DNA of 60,000 bases from Lineus longissimus (lineage: Eukaryota; Nemertea; Pilidiophora; Heteronemertea; Lineidae): NCBI RefSeq assembly GCF_910592395.1, contig NC_088318.1, positions 16,308,349-16,368,348 on the forward strand, given 5' to 3'. Below are positions 1 through 12,214 of the stretch, in pieces. A program made the position numbers and the translations under genes. Positions within the stretch are counted from its first letter, which is position 1. Every line of letters starts with the position of its first letter. The notes beneath the pieces are model-generated. The model searched no databases. It was given only the letters and a program-made list of their open reading frames with translations, and was not told where the DNA came from.

Positions 1-3000
1 CCCCAGTATGAGCATTATTGCTGCATGGAATAAGGTATATAATGTAAAGGGACCTGTCTAGAGTCTCACTCCGGCAGTGGGGAACAAAGCAGCTACCTCA
101 TGACCGCTAGTTAGAGACCTGAGCCAGGATAATACCACAGTGTCTTCACCATGAATACGTCACCCAACAACAAAAACATTTGTCCACAGAGAGTTGTATT
201 ACTTCAAAAAGTCAGAAGTCAAAACAAAGACTTTATCTCATAATTGATTTACCCTTTAACTGGCTTTTTGAGACTGGCTTATCAAAATGAAATTTAAAGC
301 CAATTTTAAAGTTAGATCTATACGAATTTTATGACTGTTGTAAGCCAACATCAAAGTGAATTATTTGATTCAAATGAAACAATTGATTTTTTTTGTCAGT
401 TATATTATTGGATTTATTCAAAATGTTTGTGATGCCAAGAATGACAAGTTGACTGTATTATGTATGGGTAGGCCATTAGCTGCATCTCTTGCATAACTCT
501 GTTGGTCGACTGGTCTGATGAACTCACCACAGCGCATATTGCCTATCCAATTTATTCAACATTCTTTTGCAAAAACTATTTCGAGTGCCAGCCACACGTC
601 ACTGGTGGTATCTACGTTCCCGGGGTTCTATGTTCCCTGAATCAGATGCTGCCAAGAAGAAACAAACTTTGAACAAAAAAAGCCTTAGCAGTTTTCGTTC
701 GGCGGCAAAAAATGGACAGTAACATAATAGGACCCTGGTAACAGACATGACAGACACGATTGCATGTCGAACAGTAATATCTAATTTGAGCTCATTGCTT
801 TATTAACTGTTTGGTAAACGTTAAGTGCTCGTATAGGATGTATAGTGAGCAAGCCTTTATTAGCATTAGTCATAGTCATTGTTTTCATCAAGATTGCTCC
901 GAAGACAATAAAGTTATAGACAAACACATATATCATATTTTATGGAGGGAAACGTGACATATTACTGATCTAACAATTGTAGATCTATCATCGTTTTAAC
1001 CATTGATGTTAATGACCATGAATACCAGCAAAATGACGGAACTCTCCAAGCCCTGAGATAAATAGACCTGTGTGACTCTGTTATGTGAAAACAGCATCCC
1101 TGTGTAGACAGTACACATAAAATACATGTACTACAAATGCCAATTTTCAGCAAATTTGTATACATAATGACTGCTCTACAGCATTGTGCATAACTGCATT
1201 TCTATTTTCCAGGGCTGTAACGTTGCAGGGCAACAAGGGAACACAGCAGACAGAGCTCATAGCCACTTAAACTTACACTCTCAAGTTCCTACTATACATA
1301 AATCCATACTCTTACAAGACAAAGTTACAAAGATAGTGTACATATCTTGATATCCACATGAAGTAGATAAAGATGGTACCAATATCAATTCATCTTTCAC
1401 AACCTTAACCTTGGATAAAAGTAAACAAGTCTCTTGAATTGTAACTAATGGGAATTCACACATAATTGATGATACAAATTGAACCTCAGTAATAATACAA
1501 ATTGCACTTTAGTATTCATAAATCTCCAGCAAATAGAAATAAATCAATCTGTAAAATATGGCAAGTAACAACCATTAAGCATTCATGGCTCACAGGCGAC
1601 GTTACAGTTTTGAAAATAAGAACCATAACTTACCCCGGAACGGAAGACCGCAAACATTAGAAGATGATATAGAGTATTAAGATGATATAGAGTATTAAGT
1701 TGAAAACTCACAGTGGTGATTAAGAATGCCACAGGATATGGTACCAGAGATAAACAAAACGTCCTGGGGACATTGTTCTCACCTGGGAATGATTTGGTGG
1801 TAGATGAAATTAGTCATAGAGGTCAAATTGACTTTTTACCATGACAATAGTATCTGATATCTATCTAATAGCAAGAGTAGACGCTATCAATTCTTGCTCA
1901 TTGTGATCTGCCACAACTGATCAAAAAATTGTCAGAGTCGAAGAACACTCTTGAGCAGGGGATCAAATATTTCAACAAAAGATGTCACTTACCTACCATG
2001 AGACTGAGAAGTCAGAAATGTTACAAAGCAGTTTAACATGTTGAGCACTATGACTTAAATTGATTCAAATTATAACTAGAACAATTACTTATCAATTCTT
2101 GGACAAATCCTGTTCCTCCTACGTCATAATCACAGCAGAGTGGAACAAATTTCAAGCAGACATACCAGCCAATTCACTTGAAACGAAATTAATAGAGGAG
2201 GAATTTGCAAATTTTAGGCTAAATACTTAAACTTATCAGTGATTTAGTGTATGAACCAAAGGCCCATGAATTAATCACCCAGTATTGACAAAATCAATGA
2301 CTTGTCCAAACTTGAGAAAGAAGTCAAGTGTTATGCCCAAAAAATCAATTGGAATATATGTAATCAAATATATGTCAGCAAGTGAAATCAAATAATTGCC
2401 AACATGTTAATGTATTGGAGAGGAGTTGATATTTCAACTTGTTTCAGCCAAGTTGCAGTACAAGCACAAACATGACAAACAACACTCTCTGGCAATGTCT
2501 TTGCAAATCACCATCCCTCTTTGAAGCAAATGTCATTTTTTATGTGTAGACTATTTCACGGCATATATCTTTGAAACACCTCCCCAAATATGTACTTTAC
2601 AACTGAAAAGAACCTTGCGTCTTATGGGTAATGGGTAATAGGTAACCTTATGATGATTAGGTAGCAGGTTACCTAGTCACCTTCATATCAAAGTTCTCCA
2701 TTACAAAAGAAATAGAAACCGGCCTGTGTGGCCAATATATAATAGTTAAGATACTGCAGCTGGACCATTAAATGCTGATTAGAATCCAAAATGGCCACCT
2801 GTCCCTATTTGCAGTAAAAAGTCACAAATTACTGCCAAGAGGTACATTTTTAAGTTGCTCATGTTACTAATAACTGAAACTGCAAACAGCCAGCTCACTA
2901 TCATTCTTTCTTAGCACACCATCTTTGGCAAAGTAAGGCGAGTTAATGAAAACATGGTCAATCGATCAACTTAATTTAAAATTTAATCTGTGCAAAGCGC

Positions 3001-3396
3001 ACTTTTCAAACAACAAGAGACATCTGCTACCAAACTACCAACTGTGTCAGAAAAATCATGACAGCTAAACCAAGCTTTTGATTGATTAGTTTTGGAAGGA
3101 GACTCTGCATCAACCGAATTAAAAAAGTGACACCTCAGGCAACCATGTCGAGTTAACATACTGGTAGGAGATCCCCGATGTAAAATAATCTAAAGAAAAC
3201 AACATTTCAACATTGAACATGTTGTATACAATATTTTCGATTGTTGCATTTACATTTCAAGTATTTCCATTTGAAAAACGCATTTTGGTTTATACGAAGG
3301 TCAAAAGACGCAGTAAGGTTCAACAATTGTTTTACGCAGTGACAGAATATTGTCGAGCAATGAAGCCCAATGAGAGAGCATTTTTGCACTTGTAGA
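1..3396. other. No gene seen
   Basis: AT-rich noncoding sequence without a convincing exon. Two strong minus-strand donor-like sites (about 1631 and 1991) are not backed by open frames of useful length. An 18-bp tandem pair is listed separately. Confidence 0.5.
1662..1697. repeat. 18-bp tandem duplication
   Basis: Two perfect adjacent copies of AGATGATATAGAGTATTA. Confidence 0.9.
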
Positions 3397-3398
3397 TA

Positions 3399-4979
3399 CC
3401 CTCACCGAAAGGCAGTGCACTGAAAATGACTGCATCACACTGCTTTTGACTGAAACCCCCACTGCATATGACTGTCTTAGGCATATCATTTTTTCTTAAT
3501 ATTTTAAAACCACTGATTTTGACTGAAAGACCACTGCAAAGCACTGCCACTTGCATATCATTATGAACGACGTATTTCAAAAACACTGCCTATGACTGAA
3601 AGACCACTGATTTCCACTTCTCCAACTCTGATCGAAACCCGTGGCATTTTCAACATGACTGAAAACCACTGCTTTATGACTGGTGAGATTAAGACTTGAT
3701 GGCAGTGTAAAGCAGTGGTAATTGCAGTCAAATTCAGTGTAAAATATCACCCATAATGCAACCTGAGACAGGATGCTAGTATTAAGTTTGAATTTGATAG
3801 TCAAGCATTCAAGAAATCATGGTAGCTCTTCATATTTCTCGATATTTACCCGAATTTCAATATGAGAAGAGGGGAGTTTTAGTCAGTTTGAATTGGAACA
3901 CATAAGGAGCCAAATGAATGCAAAAAGGGTAATCTAGACAGACAATGAAGTTGTATTTTCAGCAAATCAAGAAGGCTGTAGGCCCTATAGGTGTTGTAAT
4001 GCATGCATACACTGCAAGATATCTGCATGTATCTTCATGCATCTACTGTAGGCCCTATAGGTGTTAATTGTAATGTATGCATACACTGCAAATTATCTGC
4101 ATGGGAGCTCAATACACATCAATCAGTAGATCATTATTCTACAGGCCGCGTGCAGTTACTTTATTTGGACGTCAATTTGATCTTGCTTCAATCCCTGACA
4201 TCACTGACAGTAGCTATGTGCCATGTGTCGTTTCAATTGTCTAGTAACCCATCTGACCACTGTCATTATGACAAAGTTTGCAATGACGTAGGTCAAGGAC
4301 GTGAATTTGTCATCTTTTTACTGTGTCACGTCATCATGCAATGGCGATGTCCTCTATTTGTGCAGATGACGTCATCACTGCCATATTGGATGCAAACACA
4401 CCGTCTAAAATAGGACAGCAAAAGTAACAGTTCGCTAGAAGTTTTTGCTTTTTCGAACAATTTCTTTGGTTGTCATCAGCACAGAGGGGGTCACGTCCCC
4501 AAAACCTCTCTCGGCATCCGTGCCTGCATGCCATTAAATAAATTATTCATATTAACACTGAAAATGACTGCTCCCTCCAAGAGGTTTTGGAAATGGCAGT
4601 CAAAATCAGTGGTGTTTCAGTGTGGATTCAGTGTGCTGCGAAATATTTAAATTAACACTGAACCCCACTGCCAGCCCTGTGCATGATGCATAGTGGGGAG
4701 TCATTTTCAGTGTCAAAAGCAGTGGAAATCAGTCAGCCTAAATATTTAAATGAGCACTGCTTTTGACTGCCTTACCACTGATTTTGACTGTCTTACCACT
4801 GCTTATGACTCCCTAACCTCTATTTTTGATTGCTGTATAACTGTATGCTTTGGTATTGCGTGACTGAAAAACACTCCCTATGACTGCTTTCCACTGATTT
4901 CAACACTGCCATAAAAATGTGAGGTAACACTGCAACCTGACTGAATCCTGACTGATATCACACTGCTTTTCGGTGAGGG
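3399..4979. mobile_element. Non-autonomous DNA transposon with TIRs and CACTG-rich ends
   Basis: The left end CCCTCACCGAAAGGCAGTG and the right end CACTGCTTTTCGGTGAGGG are inverted copies matching at 18 of 19 positions. Both are flanked by TA (3397-3398 and 4980-4981), a likely TA target duplication. The outer ~350-400 bp on each side contain some 20 copies of CACTG/CAGTG alternating with GACTG/CAGTC at ~10-bp steps. The core (about 3750-4550) lacks them and has a 71-bp tandem duplication. No transposase frame is present; the 136-codon plus-strand frame inside (4003-4413) has no transposase motif. Family unassigned: the TA duplication suggests Tc1/mariner-like or another TA-targeting group, while the subterminal arrays recall CACTA-type elements. 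Confidence 0.7.
3975..4103. repeat. Tandem duplication, ~71-bp offset, inside the TIR element
   Basis: Two copies begin with CTGTAGGCCCTATAGGTGTT at 3975 and 4046 and continue through GCATACACTGCAA and ATCTGCATG. The second copy has a few extra bases. Confidence 0.8.
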
Positions 4980-7900
4980 TAGACAAGAAGGAGAGTTTTG
5001 GAATCAGCGCTAGCCAATGTAGTCTTCAGTGTTGTTGTGATATGGTAATCGTAGTCCTTGAAATGATCATTGTTGCACGATCCGGGCCATCATTGCCATA
5101 GGGCCGAGCTGGTCAAAGCTGGACTTGGCTTCTACATGCTGTATTCAGTCCTCAAAGAGTTGTCATCGTGTTACCTTATGTCAAGCGTTTGAAAGCTTGT
5201 TCTTGAAATAGGATGGCTACTCATCAACAGAAGAATACCATGACATTATTAGCACCGACTAGGTTAAAGGCCAACGTCGTTCGTTGAAATTTGTGATTGA
5301 ATTTGAAGATTCCAATAGCGTAGATGGATACTAAATATAGATTTTAGCGTTGCTGTTGTGTAGACTGAAAAACAAATACTACAAATACCAAGTTACGTAA
5401 GCTTATTCCTAAGCGTAACAACTGCCCTACGGCATTGGGTATAACTGCGGATCTATCTTCCTGGACCACCAGTAATTACGGACTGCGTACTTCTTTAATG
5501 TAGCAGATTGCATGCATCTTGGTCACAGCTTCTGCATCATTACCTCACTTCAGAAAAACAGCCTGCAAGGTGCATTAGACATGGCCTGCTTGACTTCATT
5601 CACTAATCACGCTTGCAATGTTCCCCCTCTGCATTTTCATCTTTTTAAACCGGATTGAGTCACCGTAATCAACAGTGTCTTTTTCTTCACCATCAAAGTG
5701 CTTGAATTGCAAATCTTCGCAAATAAAAAGCTGTTGAGCTTGGAGAAGAACCGTGTCTAATCAAGACAACATAATCATGGAACACGGCAAATAAAAGAAA
5801 AATTAATTGACTTCAAAATATCAAGAACGAAGGTTTTGTCCACATCTATAATCTGTCCTAACATACAAGAGTCAGATGCATTCGATCCTCCCCTCCCACA
5901 TGAGCTTACCAGTGGGAGCTAAAAACTGGCCATTAAAACAAATTTAGGAAACTCTCAAGTTTACCAGGTTGTCCATCTAAGTTCTACACGTTTTAAGTTT
6001 CATACTTATGAAGCCAACCTGATATATACAAAATGTCCCACTCTTTACAATTTTAATGGAATACTGGGCATATCGTGTGACTAATTTAAACTTTTGGTGA
6101 ATATGGACAGAGGGATGCCAGCGAAATATGACAGCCTATGAAACCAATTAGGGTGAAAACATCATTTTTCTTGATACCTGACGACATTCAATTAAGTTTA
6201 TGGTGTTTTAAAATAGAAAATCATACTTCACTCGCTGTTGATATTGGTTGTCTCACACATAACCGCTTGAGTTGTCATTTCTCCAAACATCGTGGCGAAA
6301 TGCCCTTGGTGTAAGGGTACATTTAAACTAAATCCATTATTGCGGTATTTGGCGAGACACCAATAGCGACTGTGAGGAATCAATTTCTTCTGCAATGACA
6401 TCTCAGCCAACTTCCCATAAATCACATAGATCCAGTTGATCGAGTCCTGTAGTAAATCACTATTGATTCCGCTTAACGATCAACTAATCCCTCATCATCA
6501 ATTTGATCAACTATTTACACAAATTTCTCCTGGTTACCCAATCCCGTGATACCATTAAGCTCCATTAAGTGTAAATTGAATTCATACGAAGTTATCAGGA
6601 AGGTTGGCCAATTCCATTTTGAATAGGCAACCAAAAAGGATGACTGCTTACGTTGTCTCGTCGAGATAAATGCATGCCATTTTATAATATTCAGTTTTTT
6701 CAAAAAAATTTCACTTTCACATGTTTCATTGCCTCAGCCGAACTAAATAATGATGTGCCATTTTAAACAACCACAAAATGTGAGATTTGTATCACAGCGA
6801 CCAGCAACAGTTACTGCCAGGTTTTGTGACAAGCTCCCCCAAGATAAATTATGTTTTGTCTCATGCTGTAAAATTATCAAAGGTCATGGCAAAATATCTT
6901 TCCTTTGCAGGGCATTTCTATTCTATTCATAGGCTGCAAGGGTATAGCACCCATTTTGATCACTCAAGAGCGGTGAGCTTAAAATGCCAGGGGCAGATTG
7001 ATGGATTGGTCTTTTATGGAAATGTATTAAATCTCACATCAATACAACACTAAATCCCCTTATCGCTATTGACCCTGAACCCAGAGAGAACGATTCCTTG
7101 TCAAGGTTAAAATCTCAAAACCCCATAAACATCGATGACGGAAACCTTCAAAATATATTCGGTGAAAGGGTCAGAAGGATTTTTAAGGGGTACGTTGTTT
7201 TGAAATACCGGTGGTGCAAGAAAATAGAAATGCAGTTATACACAACGCCGTAGTGCAATTAGTCTGCAGACGAATTCGCTGAAAGTTAGTATTTCTAGTA
7301 TTTGTACATTTGTCTACACAATGGCAATGGACTTTGCAATAACTGAGATTTGTGAAAAAAACTCTAGCTCTTCTCATGCCCTAGCTCTGGTTAGTTTTTT
7401 TCAATATAATGGCCGTACGTGGAGCTGAATTGTAGTTTGGATCGATGATCCTCGCGATGACCTTGAGATGACCTTGAGATAACCATGTGTGATTTTTTAA
7501 TCAACATGATTAACCAATGATACAGCGTATTAAAATGTGCGATGGCAGGTCTCTCATGGGAATAAATTAATGTGAGATTAGGTTTACTCTCAGCTTTAAG
7601 TGAAAACCTTAAAGATTTCAAAACATCCCGTCTCCCTTATCTTGCTTACAGAAACCGACCTGACTGGTCTCCAGAGCTTGGTGGTGCCACTTGAACTTTC
7701 AATGAATCCAAAATGGATTTAAAAATAGCATATTTTGATGAAATATTTATACATCAGAGGCAGCCCCCACACAGCGATGATATAAGTGACATTTAAAAGC
7801 TTACTTCGATAAAAGGGAATATTATTTTTTGAGTTCTGAAGAGCAAATGCATTTGGCTGTATTACTGCATAACAATAATGAAGAGACTCAGTCTGCCTGA

Positions 7901-8681
7901 AGCTTTTTTCACGGAGCTTATTAATGTGCATTCCACATTGAAAATGTAGCATCACTCTGATATGTCTGATGAGCCTACACCATGCAATATAAATGAGATG
8001 AAATGTGTCTGGAATTCTATTTTAAAGGTCAGCTCGGCTTCTTTAAAAAATCTTTAAAAAATTGAACTTGTATTTGAAAACTTTGCATCGTGTAAACAGG
8101 CAGGGCTGAATCCACTAAGGAATTCCTCAACAGCGTGGATGGTCAGACGTCACATATACAAGGGATCATCGTCATCAAGCACTTCCACACGCCAAACCCT
8201 CTGGGGCTTATTGAATATCAATACCCAACAAGCATATACTTCTCCTTCTCAAGACACTGAGACATTTAGGACCCTAAATCAGCAATCAAAGCAACAAATT
8301 TAAAGATTTTAAAAAAATGTGGCCACTTTCAATACCTAATTGACTGCATGTATCAGTGAATGATTTTATAACATGTATAACAACGTGACGAAATTACACA
8401 AATCTTTAAGGATTCTGTATTTTACAGAAAGTCGATACTAACCACTTCATCTTATTTCATCATATTCGCCGATGACTAGCATGTCACATTTCAAGATGGC
8501 CTAACTGACTAGCGTAATCGATGATATTATCTTGACGTGGTAATCGCGTAATTTGTCTTCAGAACATAATCGATAATGAGGAATCCTTGACACATCTGGT
8601 TTGGTAGATTGTCATGGGAATAATTTTGAGTCGGCACCTGATGTTGCAAAAGTTTGTAACATTGGAGAACACATACATGTA
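4980..8681. other. No gene seen
   Basis: Short frames only. A minus-strand frame at 7719-7955 and an overlapping one ending at a donor-like TCT|GTAAGC near 7648 are coding-like, but they conflict and lack a clear acceptor. Confidence 0.4.
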
Positions 8682-8752
8682 GGTCTGAACGGGATTCAAA
8701 CCCACAACCCTGACGTTAACATGACAAGCACTCTACCGACTCAGCTAAAGGG
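8682..8752 (-). pseudogene. tRNA-like sequence (tRNA pseudogene or SINE head)
   Basis: On the minus strand it has a perfect A box (TAGCTGAGTCGG) and a near-perfect B box (GGTTTGAATCC) at tRNA spacing, with a plausible T arm. The anticodon stem (TTGTC/CGTCA around ATGTTAA) is broken and the acceptor ends do not pair, so it is not a functional tRNA. The loop would place GTT (Asn) as anticodon, with low confidence. It could be the 5' part of a tRNA-derived SINE. Confidence 0.6.
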
Positions 8753-9471
8753 AATTTCTCTACAAGCTCAAAATTGTAGTAGTGTGTCGTTATTACAAGG
8801 TGACATTGAAGAACAACTTCAACAAAATACTTGTCATGTCTTTTTTGAAGATAAACAAACGTTGTACATATAAAATACTTATTAGGAGAATGCTTCATGT
8901 GAATGAATTACTTGGTTTCCTCTGTTATGATTTGACAGTCAACTGTGACAACCTTGAGGATGAGAAGCTGACTCTCTAATGAGCACGAGGATCAAGCCCC
9001 ACTCCGCTTACCGATGCAAATACCGTTTAGACAGAAGAGGGCAATTTCCTGACGACTCGGTAGAGTCATTTCAATTAACAACAGTTCCTTTGTAGTGGGT
9101 GGTTAGGGGAAGAAAGATGGGTACTAACATTTGCATTTTGATGGAATGGCATTTTTGTTCAGATTGATTGTGGCTACGGCATTGGACTTGTCTCAAAATA
9201 GTCATGACCCTTTTCTTGGACAGAAAATGGGATGATTAGAAACTCATGGCTCTTCGTCTTTTCATTTTGCTTTTTACGTTGCAATTGAAAGTTCACTTAG
9301 AAATGTGACAAACTCGCACAATACTTTTTCACCTGAAAATTGGTTGGATTGCAATAAAACGGCAAATACCCCCATATAAACATAAACTGCTTTCGAGTTG
9401 TTTTGTGGTATTTATCAACGTTTTCTCCAATCGCAGGAGGGGGAATGAATGCTTCTTACAACATCTTTTCA
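8753..9471. other. No gene seen; 3' flank of exon B
   Basis: Follows the stop of exon B on the minus strand. No clear minus-strand AATAAA was noticed within the first few hundred bases. Confidence 0.4.
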
Positions 9472-10488
9472 CTACATAACATCCATTATTTTGTAGATGT
9501 GAACAAACTTATAGTATGCTTCCCCATTACTTTTCTTCCCAGTTAATTTTATCAAGTGAAAAACCGATCCATCCTTTGGACAGATTCCAAAATGTGCTGC
9601 ATATGGCCTAACGTGATCACGTTCCGAGATTTTGGGCTTGAAGGTTAGTGATATGGTATGAATGGCAACATGGCTTGTACTAGAATTGAATCGGTTCATG
9701 AGAAACCCAGAATTAGGAATGTAGGTAGGTATGAAACCAAGGGCATAGAGTCCAGGAATCCCAAACAAAAATAGCATGTCTGTGAATGGGTTACACAAGA
9801 TCCAGGCTTTTTGACAGTTTTCAAACTGCTTGCGTTCTTGAACAGCATGTTTAAGGACTTGGTATCCATTTTCTTTAAAATAACTAAGAATATACATCTC
9901 ATTCCCATACAGAATGAACTCGTAAACATCGTCCAAGTTGGTCAATGTAAACTCTGAATTTCTCAATGGTACCTTGATACCATTTTTAAGTTCGAGCCCA
10001 AATTTCACTGATTTATTGGATTCCTCAGATTCATAGATAGTAGCTTCTATGCGTCCAGCTATTTCACAAAAGACAACTACCTTCGCATGGAACCCAAATC
10101 TTACTTGTAAATTTGCATCCATGGGGCAAACCTCCGTATTTGGAATTCCTATTTTCCCACAGAAAGTGCCCTTCGGAACATTGAAGAAAACAAAACTAAA
10201 ACGCTTATTGGAATCCAATCGTTGAAACACCGTGAAATGCTTGTAGAGTTGGTAATGAATGCCTCTGATTGTCTTGTCATAATAAGATGACTTATACAGA
10301 ATGATAAAGTTATTGCTTTTCAACTGATAAATAATAACATTAAATTCTGGAGAATTAGTTGGAATTTGCAGTAGAGCTAATCGGCCAGACATCCCATCTA
10401 CAAACCATTGGTCATACAACCGTATCGTCAATGTTGGTTTGAAAGGAATGTGCTTATTTCCAACTTTATATTCTATATTGCTAATGAC
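9472..10488 (-). CDS. Terminal exon B: ~338-residue module of an unrecognised family, paralogue of exon A
   Basis: The frame runs 338 codons to a TAG stop and starts exactly after an in-frame TAG that is also a splice acceptor (pyrimidine-rich tract ending TTCCTAG). There is no ATG at the 5' end, so this is an internal or terminal exon entered in phase 0. The protein aligns along its length with exon A (10797-11822): the same phase-0 start (VISNIEYK against AVHILKYQ), then I-x-KP, then EFNVIIYQL against ERFIVYDLY, then G-T-x-x-G-K followed by IP and CP, then an x-F-x-L-x-L strand, and a common end ~10 residues after a K-V-x-x-Y segment. It is rich in alternating hydrophobic residues, so probably beta-strand. 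A distant galectin-like or other beta-sandwich fold is possible, but the usual sugar-binding residues are not visible. Function unknown. It may be spliced to the PAN exon at 12215 in place of exon A. Confidence 0.75.
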   Translation of the reverse strand, partial: VISNIEYKVGNKHIPFKPTLTIRLYDQWFVDGMSGRLALLQIPTNSPEFNVIIYQLKSNNFIILYKSSYYDKTIRGIHYQLYKHFTVFQRLDSNKRFSFVFFNVPKGTFCGKIGIPNTEVCPMDANLQVRFGFHAKVVVFCEIAGRIEATIYESEESNKSVKFGLELKNGIKVPLRNSEFTLTNLDDVYEFILYGNEMYILSYFKENGYQVLKHAVQERKQFENCQKAWILCNPFTDMLFLFGIPGLYALGFIPTYIPNSGFLMNRFNSSTSHVAIHTISLTFKPKISERDHVRPYAAHFGICPKDGSVFHLIKLTGKKSNGEAYYKFVHIYKIMDVM

Positions 10489-10796
10489 CTAGGAATTAAA
10501 GATGAAATTTGTGCATTCACTCCTTATCTCAGAAGGTTGTGCTCCGGTAAAAATTGCATTTCTTCTTATATATCCTACCAAATTTCAAAAAGTATTGAGT
10601 TGTAATCTTAAACATGTTAAGGACTGCATGATTCCATTACATCAGGAAACCTCTGAGGTTGCAGCAAGATTTTCAATGCAAAAATGGCCAACTCATTTTT
10701 AACAAAACCACCACCAGGGAATCTATATGAATCAGTTCCATATACCCTCAGGAAAATGGGTCTCATTTTCGTAAGGGTACGCAAAGACCAGCCCTA
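10489..10796 (-). other. Spacer between the two paralogous exons
   Basis: Holds the 3' flank of exon A and the acceptor tract of exon B. A 49-codon minus-strand frame with an ATG (starting MRPIFLRVYGTDSYRFPGGG) is open just after the exon A stop; it has no cysteines and no PAN pattern. No second PAN exon and no clear poly(A) signal is seen here, which favours exon B sharing upstream exons with exon A. Confidence 0.4.
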
Positions 10797-11822
10797 TCAA
10801 GTCTCCATTGTGTACACATCAACTTTGGCAAATTCACCCAAACCCTCCCCATGATCTTTCCTCAAATGCACTTTAAATAAGTCAATAGATCTGCCCCGAC
10901 TTTGGTGCAGAAGCACCATTTTGCTTCTAAATTTTCCAACATGACGAGAACTCATTTCTATGCGCACTAATCTTGCAGCATCTCCCTCAACCAATGACCT
11001 CCTTGAAGAGCAACCTATTTCAAAAGCCACTAATACCAAGCTAGGTGACTTATGGCATACCAGGTACACTCCTAATTTGTTACTGACTGTCAGACGCCTG
11101 TATTTGCCTTGTACAGCCAAAAAATGCTTTTGTTTTACAGTTGAATCATGGTATATGTTGTGGACGATTCTCATCTTGATGCGTCGGGTAATGTCTTGGA
11201 AGATGATGGCAACAACAGAATGAAAAAAGAACTCTACGTCCATAAGTTTATATTGATCGTCTCTGAATTTCAGCGTGTTATTTAGAAACAATGAAACGAC
11301 CAACTTCTGCCCTTTATGCCTCTTAACAGCACGGTAGAAACGGATAAGAAACAGCTTGGATCCAGGAATACAGATAAAGGACAAAAACATGACCATGTCG
11401 ACTGAATGCACTGGGAAAGTCTGCCCTGGACAGGGATAAATGTACTTTAAATCTGGCGGAATGAGTAGTTTCCCCAAAATCTTTCCTAGAGTACCATCAA
11501 AAAGTTTTGCCTCCTTCAGCTTTGCATACCTTTCATTTGGTCGTTTCAGAATAAGGAAAAATAAGAAATATTTCAAAACTGCCAATGCTTTCTTGATAAG
11601 TGAGGTTCTATAGAAGTAAGTGAAGTTATAACGGACCTTATAAGTGTCTTGATATAGGTCATAGACAATGAACCTTTCCAATTCGACAGGTTGCTCCACA
11701 TAGTGGATGGCTAACAAAGGGCATATGGGATGGAAATACAGTTGGAAGTTAAGGCCTTGCACTCTAATCGGGGGTTTAATGGAAAGTCTTCGACTAAGTT
11801 GATACTTAAGGATGTGAACAGC
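10797..11822 (-). CDS. Terminal exon A: ~341-residue module of an unrecognised family, downstream of a PAN exon
   Basis: The frame runs 341 codons to a TGA stop, entered in phase 0 right after a strong acceptor (CTGTTTCTGCTGTTTTAG). The PAN exon upstream ends in phase 0 at a good donor (AAG|GTAAAT, 12215), so the two join cleanly across a 392-bp intron (11823-12214). The protein has an I-K-P-P start, a basic and hydrophobic segment around residues 75-110 (KYFLFFLILKRPNERY), a C-P motif near residue 135, and a serine/arginine-rich C-terminal third. It is paralogous to exon B but strongly diverged, with insertions such as ~15 residues before the G-T-L-G-K motif. With a PAN module in front, a secreted or membrane-surface adhesion or recognition role is the natural guess, but no signal peptide exon was found. 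I do not recognise the domain. Confidence 0.75.
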   Translation of the reverse strand, partial: AVHILKYQLSRRLSIKPPIRVQGLNFQLYFHPICPLLAIHYVEQPVELERFIVYDLYQDTYKVRYNFTYFYRTSLIKKALAVLKYFLFFLILKRPNERYAKLKEAKLFDGTLGKILGKLLIPPDLKYIYPCPGQTFPVHSVDMVMFLSFICIPGSKLFLIRFYRAVKRHKGQKLVVSLFLNNTLKFRDDQYKLMDVEFFFHSVVAIIFQDITRRIKMRIVHNIYHDSTVKQKHFLAVQGKYRRLTVSNKLGVYLVCHKSPSLVLVAFEIGCSSRRSLVEGDAARLVRIEMSSRHVGKFRSKMVLLHQSRGRSIDLFKVHLRKDHGEGLGEFAKVDVYTMET

Positions 11823-12214
11823 CTAAAACAGCAGAAACAGTTTATTTTCATGTATTATTTCATTTACCCTAAACTCCTTGTATCACATTTCTAATCAATC
11901 TCCATTGCCATCCATAGAATTTTTTTTAATCAATACTGTTGAAAGGTAATGAAGCTTGGATACAAGAGAGTCATTGTCACTTTAAGCTTTCGCTAGTCAT
12001 TGTCAACCCTTATCTCAACAGAAGAGGCTTGCCAAACGGCTTAATTTAAACTAGAAATCCTTGTGAATCTTGAAATTATATCCTCATTTTAGGTTCGTTT
12101 TTTCCATTATGAGGGGCTGGTCTTTCTAGAAGGTTAAAAATATTCAAAATGCAACAAGTGACTGGTTTTTCACTTTGCACAAATCACAACTGTCTTCGAA
12201 ACTAATCAATTTAC

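Noticed and set aside
4003-4413. 136-codon plus-strand frame inside the TIR element as a transposase
   Set aside because: No catalytic motif, it spans the tandem duplication, and it is far too short for a transposase.
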